Origin: Bog-159 sp035499555 | GTDB lineage: Bacteria > Acidobacteriota > Terriglobia > Bryobacterales > Bryobacteraceae | DNA: 64,000 bases | Direction of reading: 5' to 3' | Assembly (NCBI GenBank): GCA_035499555.1 | Contig: DATJYO010000071.1 | Location: 148,143 to 212,142 of the forward strand | Shown here: piece after piece, positions 58,785 through 64,000 of the stretch | Numbering within the stretch: position 1 is the first letter of the stretch | Layout of the letters: every line of letters starts with the position of its first letter | Position numbers and translations under genes: made by a program | Notes under the pieces: generated by a model | The model's database searches: none | What the model was told of the DNA's origin: nothing | The model's input: only the letters and a program-made list of their open reading frames with translations

Positions 58785-61337
58785 ATGATCGGCCAGACGC
58801 TGGGCCATTATCGTATAGAAGCGAAACTGGGCGAAGGCGGCATGGGCGTCGTGTATCGAGCTCATGATACGCATCTCGACCGGGATGTAGCGATCAAGGT
58901 GCTCAGCGCGGACGCCGTGTCCGACGCCGATCGCAAACGGCGGTTCGTTCAGGAGGCGCGCACCGCATCGGCGCTGAACCATCCCAACATCCTGCACATT
59001 TACGACATCGATCAGTCCGGCGGCATCGATTTCATGGCCGTGGAATTCGTAGACGGCCAGACGCTCGACCATCTGGCTGGGCGCGCCGGCCTGCCCGTCG
59101 CGGACGTCCTGAATTACGCGGGGCAGATCGCGGCGGCGCTGGAGCGGGCGCACGAAGCGGGCATAGTCCACCGGGACATCAAGCCGGGCAACATCATGGT
59201 GACCTCGGGAGGCCTGGTGAAGGTGCTCGATTTCGGGCTGGCCAAGCTGACCGAACCGAAGCCGGAGATGGGCGATGCGGCCGACACCCAAACCGTCACG
59301 CCGCAAACCGGTGTCGGGGTGATTCTGGGCACCGTGGAATACATGGCGCCGGAGCAGGCGGAGGGGAGGCACACCGACGCCCGTTCCGATATTTTCTCGT
59401 ACGGCGCGGTGCTGTATGAGATCCTGACCGGACGGCGGCCCTTTCATGAGCATTCCAAGCTGGCCACCCTGGCTGCGGTGCTAGCCAAGCAGCCGTCACC
59501 TTTGCACGAGGTGCGCAAGGAGGTACCCGCCGGCCTGGAGGCGATCATCAACCGGTGTTTGCAGAAGGAGCCGGAGCGGCGTTTCCAGAGCATGAGCGAA
59601 GTGCGGCAGGCTCTCGATCGCCTGCAGCACAGGCGGCGGAGGCCGGCCGTCTCGCGGCGACGGTTGTGGACCGGCATGGCATTTGCGATGGCAGCCGCGG
59701 CGCTGCTGGCGGTGATCGCGATAACCTGGCCGGCATGGCACGGCGGGACGCGGCAGCAGTTGATTGCAGTCCTGCCGTTCCGGATCGCGGCGGATGATCC
59801 TGCCGGCCGGGCCTGGGCGGACGGGCTGCGCGAGACGCTCGGCCGGGACCTAAGCTGGCTGAACCAGTCGCCGGCGGGCGCGCGCGTACTGCCGCCGGGC
59901 GATGTACGCGGCGATGCGGCGAGCGGCCCCGCCGAAACGCGCAAGAAGCTGGGAGCGGAGCTGGCCCTGAGCGGGAGCGTGGAGCGCACCGCGGCGGCGG
60001 TCCGGCTGACCCTGAAGCTGCTGGACACAAGTCGCTTGCGCGAAGTGAAGCGCGCGGAGTGGGTCCTGCCATCGAATGGCATTACCGCCCGGCAGGACCT
60101 GGCGCAGAAGGTCGGGGCGTTTCTGGGCCTGAAACTGAGGGCCGGGGCCGCGGAACTTCTGGCATCCGGAACCACCAGGGTACCGGCGGCTTACGATCTG
60201 TACCTTCAGGGTAATGGGTATCTGGCGCGTACGGATCAGGCCAGCCTGGATCGCGCCGTCGAATCGTTCCAGGACGCACTGGCACGGGATCCGTCGTATG
60301 GCTTGGCCCAGGTCGGCCTGGGCGACGCCTTGTGCGCCAAGTCGGCTCTGGCCGTGGACAAACAGTGGGCGGAGAAGGCGTCGGCGCTGGCCGTGAATCA
60401 CAGCCTGCCGGGCGCCCACTTGCTTCTGGGAAAGATCTACAGCAGCATCGGCCGGACGCCGGAAGCCGTGGAAGAATTTCGGAAAGCGCTACAGTTCGAT
60501 CCGTTCAGCATTGCCGCAAACATCGGGCTCGGCCAGGCTTACGAGGCTTCGGGCCAGGTTCGCGACGCGGAGAGTACTTACAAATCGCTGATCGCGGAGT
60601 GGCCGTCTTACATCGTGCCCTACAGTTATCTGGGATCGTTTTATGTGAAGCAGGGGCGCTACCGGGACGCAGAGACGGTCTTGCAGAAGTGCACGGAACT
60701 GGCGCCGGAGAATGCATCCAGTTACCAGAACCTGGGCGCGGTGTATCATCTGATGGGGCGTACGGACGACGCCGCTGCGATGATGAGGAAGTCGCTCGGC
60801 TTCAAGCCTACGGCTGGCGGCTATACCAACCTGGGAACATTGTATTTCTTTGAGGGCCGTTATTCGGATGCGGTGCCCCTGATGGAAAAGGCCGCGGAGA
60901 TGGAGCCGGGCAATTACATTTACTGGGGAAACCTGGGCGACGCCTATCGCTGGGCGCCGGAGGAGAAGGCGCGGGCCGCGGAGGCGTACACGCACGCTAT
61001 CCGGTTGGCGGAACAGCAGGCCGCGGCAAACCCGGACGATGCGGATCTGCGCAGCGACCTGGCGATCTACTATGCCAAGCTGCCGGATGCGGCGAAGGCA
61101 CTGGCCATAATCGCACGAGCGCGCCGCCTGGACCCGATGAATCCCGAGGTCCTGTTCAAGGCGGCGTTGGTTTACGAGCTCATGGGCCGGAGGAATCAGG
61201 CGATCGACGCGTTGGATCTGGCGTTACAGGAGGGGTACTCGCTCGACGAGGTGCGGCGGGAACCGGATCTGGCGGAGCTGCGGAAGGATCCGAGGTACGG
61301 CCGGCTGGAGAAGGGCCCGGCCAAGCGAACGCATTAA
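58785..61337 (+). CDS. Ser/Thr protein kinase with membrane anchor and TPR repeats
   Basis: The 850-residue protein has an N-terminal Hanks-type kinase domain (residues about 8-280: LGEGGMGVVY, catalytic K38, HRDIKPGN with D131, DFG at D149). A membrane helix follows at about 296-316, then a TolB-like/adenylate-cyclase-type segment (LIAVLPFRIAADDPAGRAW). About eight TPR units end the protein (for example ASSYQNLGAVYHLMGRTDDAA, GNYIYWGNLGDAYRWAP). The TPR part would face the periplasm. The target is unknown; it converges with rplK. Confidence 0.93.
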   Translation: MIGQTLGHYRIEAKLGEGGMGVVYRAHDTHLDRDVAIKVLSADAVSDADRKRRFVQEARTASALNHPNILHIYDIDQSGGIDFMAVEFVDGQTLDHLAGRAGLPVADVLNYAGQIAAALERAHEAGIVHRDIKPGNIMVTSGGLVKVLDFGLAKLTEPKPEMGDAADTQTVTPQTGVGVILGTVEYMAPEQAEGRHTDARSDIFSYGAVLYEILTGRRPFHEHSKLATLAAVLAKQPSPLHEVRKEVPAGLEAIINRCLQKEPERRFQSMSEVRQALDRLQHRRRRPAVSRRRLWTGMAFAMAAAALLAVIAITWPAWHGGTRQQLIAVLPFRIAADDPAGRAWADGLRETLGRDLSWLNQSPAGARVLPPGDVRGDAASGPAETRKKLGAELALSGSVERTAAAVRLTLKLLDTSRLREVKRAEWVLPSNGITARQDLAQKVGAFLGLKLRAGAAELLASGTTRVPAAYDLYLQGNGYLARTDQASLDRAVESFQDALARDPSYGLAQVGLGDALCAKSALAVDKQWAEKASALAVNHSLPGAHLLLGKIYSSIGRTPEAVEEFRKALQFDPFSIAANIGLGQAYEASGQVRDAESTYKSLIAEWPSYIVPYSYLGSFYVKQGRYRDAETVLQKCTELAPENASSYQNLGAVYHLMGRTDDAAAMMRKSLGFKPTAGGYTNLGTLYFFEGRYSDAVPLMEKAAEMEPGNYIYWGNLGDAYRWAPEEKARAAEAYTHAIRLAEQQAAANPDDADLRSDLAIYYAKLPDAAKALAIIARARRLDPMNPEVLFKAALVYELMGRRNQAIDALDLALQEGYSLDEVRREPDLAELRKDPRYGRLEKGPAKRTH

Positions 61338-61351
61338 GAGATCGGCGGCCT

Positions 61352-61780
61352 CTAAACCACGTCCACGCCCATGCTGCGGGCGGTGCCGCGCACCGAGTTC
61401 ATGGCGGCCTCGAGGGTGAAGCAGTTCAGGTCCGGCATTTTGATCTTGGCGATCTCTTCCACCTGCTTCTCGGTGATCTTGCCGACCTTGGTCTTATGCG
61501 GCTCGGGCGATCCCTTAGCCAGGTTGACGGCGCGCTTGATGAGCACCGGCACCGGCGGCGTCTTGGTGATGAAGGTGAAGGAACGATCCGAAAAGATCGT
61601 GATCACCACCGGAATGATCAGGCCTTCCTGATCCTTACCCGATGTCTTGGCGTTGAACGCCTTGCAGAAGTCCATGATGTTGACGCCCTGCGGTCCGAGC
61701 GCGGTGCCCACGGGCGGTGCCGGGGTCGCCTTGCCGGCGGGGATCTGCAATTTCACCTGAGCGGTAACTTTCTTTGCCAT
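61352..61780 (-). CDS. rplK: 50S ribosomal protein L11
   Basis: The 142-residue protein has the L11 core: VKLQIPAGKATPAPPVGTALGPQGVNIMDFCKAFN and the C-terminal RNA-binding domain (GSPEPHKTKVGKITEKQVEEIAKIKMPDLN, SVRGTARSMGVDVV). It follows nusG by 21 bases. The usual next gene, rplA (L1), is not here: the kinase gene converges within 14 bases. The L11-L1 operon is therefore broken at this point. Confidence 0.98.
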   Translation of the reverse strand: MAKKVTAQVKLQIPAGKATPAPPVGTALGPQGVNIMDFCKAFNAKTSGKDQEGLIIPVVITIFSDRSFTFITKTPPVPVLIKRAVNLAKGSPEPHKTKVGKITEKQVEEIAKIKMPDLNCFTLEAAMNSVRGTARSMGVDVV

Positions 61781-61801
61781 GTCTAGAATCCTTGCGAATC
61801 G

Positions 61802-62500
61802 TTATTCTTTTTCTACCTGGAGGAATTCCAACTCGACCGGCGTGGCGCGGCCGAAAATCATCACCATGACCCGCAATGTGCCGCGGTCGGCATTGACCTC
61901 GTCCACCTTGCCGCGGAAATTGGCAAAGGGGCCGTCGATGATGCGTACGCTGTCGTTCCTCTCGTAAGTCGTCTTGGGGCGCGGGCGTTCGGCCGAGGAA
62001 GCCTGCCGGTAAAGGATGGAGTTGACTTCGTCGGCGCTGAGCGGGACCGGGTGGGTGCCTCCACCTACGAAACCGGTGACCCGCGGCGTGTTCTTCACTT
62101 CGTGCCAGAGCTTGTCGGCTTCCAGGCGGGACTCCTCGGTATCCCGGTTCATTTCCATTTCCACCAGGACATAGCCGGGATAAACTAACCGCTTGCTGGT
62201 CACCTTCTTGCCGCCGCGTAATTCAACTACTTCTTCAGTAGGGATCAGGACTTGCCCGATCTTGTCGGCGAATCCAAAGGCCTGGGCGCGAGTGCGCAGC
62301 GATTCGGCCACTTTCTGCTCGAAGCCGGAGTAGGTGTGGATGATGTACCACTTCTTGGGCGAAGACTCATCGTAGGCCGGGGGGGCCGGGACCTCGGCGG
62401 GCGCGGGAGGCTCCTCGGTTGACGCTGCCGGCTGCTCTTCGGGGGCCGCGGCGCTGCCGGCCTGGTCGTCGGCGAAGGGTTGAATGTTCTCGTCGTCCAT
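61802..62500 (-). CDS. nusG: Transcription elongation/antitermination factor NusG
   Basis: The 232-residue protein has the NGN domain (KKWYIIHTYSGFEQKVAESL, LVYPGYVLVEMEM) and the KOW domain (RNDSVRIIDGPFANFRGKVDEVN). The first 50 residues are an acidic Pro/Ala/Glu-rich extension not present in E. coli NusG (about 180 residues). It links RNA polymerase to the ribosome and Rho. It follows secE by three bases. Confidence 0.97.
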   Translation of the reverse strand: MDDENIQPFADDQAGSAAAPEEQPAASTEEPPAPAEVPAPPAYDESSPKKWYIIHTYSGFEQKVAESLRTRAQAFGFADKIGQVLIPTEEVVELRGGKKVTSKRLVYPGYVLVEMEMNRDTEESRLEADKLWHEVKNTPRVTGFVGGGTHPVPLSADEVNSILYRQASSAERPRPKTTYERNDSVRIIDGPFANFRGKVDEVNADRGTLRVMVMIFGRATPVELEFLQVEKE

Positions 62501-62503
62501 ATA

Positions 62504-62737
62504 CTATCGCGACATCGCGTGGTACAGCCTGACGATGGTGTCGTTCAAGATCAAATCCACGACACCGAAGAAAGCGGCAAAGGCGAACACGGTCAGGATC
62601 ACCACGCCGGTGGTGCCCTCCACCTGCTTGCGGTTGGGCCACGACACGCGGCGCATTTCGAGCTTCAGCTCGTTGATGTAGTCGCGCGTGCGGGTCGGCC
62701 AACTCGCGACGCTTTGCACGAGGTTCGTTTCTGGCAT
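62504..62737 (-). CDS. secE: Preprotein translocase subunit SecE
   Basis: The 77-residue protein is the single-helix form of SecE: an amphipathic N-terminal segment (RDYINELKLEMRRVSWPNRKQ) followed by one membrane helix (VVILTVFAFAAFFGVVDLIL). It stabilises SecY in the Sec channel. The position between tRNA-Trp and nusG is conserved in bacteria. Confidence 0.95.
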   Translation of the reverse strand: MPETNLVQSVASWPTRTRDYINELKLEMRRVSWPNRKQVEGTTGVVILTVFAFAAFFGVVDLILNDTIVRLYHAMSR

Positions 62738-62776
62738 ACTGTATCGCTCCAGGTTTTACCGGCTGTCAGATCGGAT

Positions 62777-62851
62777 TGGCAGGGGCGGAGGGATTCGAAC
62801 CCCCACTCGCGGTTTTGGAGACCGCTGGTCTGCCGTTAAACCTACGCCCCT
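62777..62851 (-). tRNA. trnW: tRNA-Trp (anticodon CCA)
   Basis: The cloverleaf folds fully. The acceptor is AGGGGCG paired with CGCCCCT; the anticodon stem GCGGT/ACCGC holds loop CTCCAAA with anticodon CCA; the T arm has GGTTCGAATCC. The 3' CCA is encoded (62777-62779). Location between rpmG and secE is the common one for tRNA-Trp. Confidence 0.95.
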
Positions 62852-62890
62852 GCAAGTTCGCGCGCCAGGCGGGGACCTGCCTTTCCCATT

Positions 62891-63043
62891 CTACTTGATT
62901 TCCTTATGCGGCTGGTGTTTCCGGCAGTGCGGACAAAACTTCTTCATCTCCAGCCGTTCCGTCGAGGTTTTCTTGTTCTTGGTTCCGGAGTAGTTCCGAT
63001 TTTTGCACTCGGTGCATTGAAACGTAATGATCTCGCGCGGCAT
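62891..63043 (-). CDS. rpmG: 50S ribosomal protein L33
   Basis: The 50-residue protein begins MPREIITFQCTECKNRNY and ends KKFCPHCRKHQPHKEIK, with the two CxxC pairs (C10/C13 and C37/C40) of the zinc-binding L33 type. It lies 11 bases after the tuf stop and upstream of tRNA-Trp and secE, the standard order. Confidence 0.95.
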   Translation of the reverse strand: MPREIITFQCTECKNRNYSGTKNKKTSTERLEMKKFCPHCRKHQPHKEIK

Positions 63044-63054
63044 AAAGTCCCTTC

Positions 63055-64000
<946 letters not shown>

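Overview
The window is a GC-rich, densely packed bacterial chromosome segment. Gene content points to an Acidobacteriota member of the Solibacter/Bryobacter type. The pointers are a VWFA-type protein of the acidobacterial class, a Gloeo_Verruco (GloVer) repeat protein, an M56 peptidase fused to carboxypeptidase-regulatory and TonB modules, several ECF sigma/anti-sigma pairs, a DUF4097 protein, a PEP-CTERM protein and Tat-exported glycosidases. This assignment is inferred from gene families, not from a marker-gene comparison.

Layout. 1-2.7 kb (minus): rplM-rpsI-rpsB-tsf-pyrH translation block. 3.3-7.9 kb: two NarL-type two-component pairs around a coiled-coil protein and an amidohydrolase. 8.0-11.2 kb (minus): nikR, a fused CbiM/CbiQ permease and its ATPase (nickel/cobalt ECF importer). 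11.3-14.5 kb: GH32 and GH29 glycosidases, both with Tat-like signals, flanking tatA. 14.6-17.6 kb: a small ORF and an ECF sigma factor facing ispF-ispD-yacL-like PIN/TRAM. 17.9-22.2 kb: sugar epimerase-like protein, FlK-type thioesterase, VWFA protein, outer-membrane protein. 22.2-22.5 kb: decayed toxin-antitoxin locus. 22.6-30.1 kb: one operon running from sigma factor and anti-sigma into gspE-F-G-H-I-J-K. 30.1-30.8 kb: PEP-CTERM protein. 31.1-33.2 kb: ADP-heptose synthesis, including a nucleotidyltransferase-phosphatase fusion. 33.2-35.2 kb: uvrB. 35.3-40.2 kb: BlaI/M56 pair with tandem operator-like repeats, second sigma/anti-sigma pair, DUF4097 solenoid and a small secreted protein. 40.4-44.1 kb: phytase-like esterase and GH31. 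44.1-47.6 kb (minus): GMC oxidoreductase, its small subunit, and RibBA. 48.2-49.9 kb: B12-type radical SAM gene with a structured leader. 50-53.2 kb: ankyrin protein and rhamnulokinase. 53.3-54.9 kb: an RHH antitoxin scrap, a GloVer scrap and an intact GloVer protein. 55-61.3 kb: fused indolepyruvate ferredoxin oxidoreductase, small secreted protein, Ser/Thr kinase with TPRs. 61.4-64 kb (minus): tuf-rpmG-tRNA-Trp-secE-nusG-rplK.

Themes. Regulation relies on ECF sigma factors and soluble LuxR-type systems. Export (Tat, pseudopilus) is linked to secreted carbohydrate-active enzymes. Several short intergenic stretches hold recognisable gene remains (TetR, RelE-type toxin and antitoxin, RHH antitoxin, GloVer), so the segment is losing genes. 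No insertion sequence, phage gene or CRISPR array was seen. The most unusual loci are the BlaI/M56/sigma/solenoid cluster with its duplicated operator, the sigma-led pseudopilus operon and the structured leader before the radical SAM gene.
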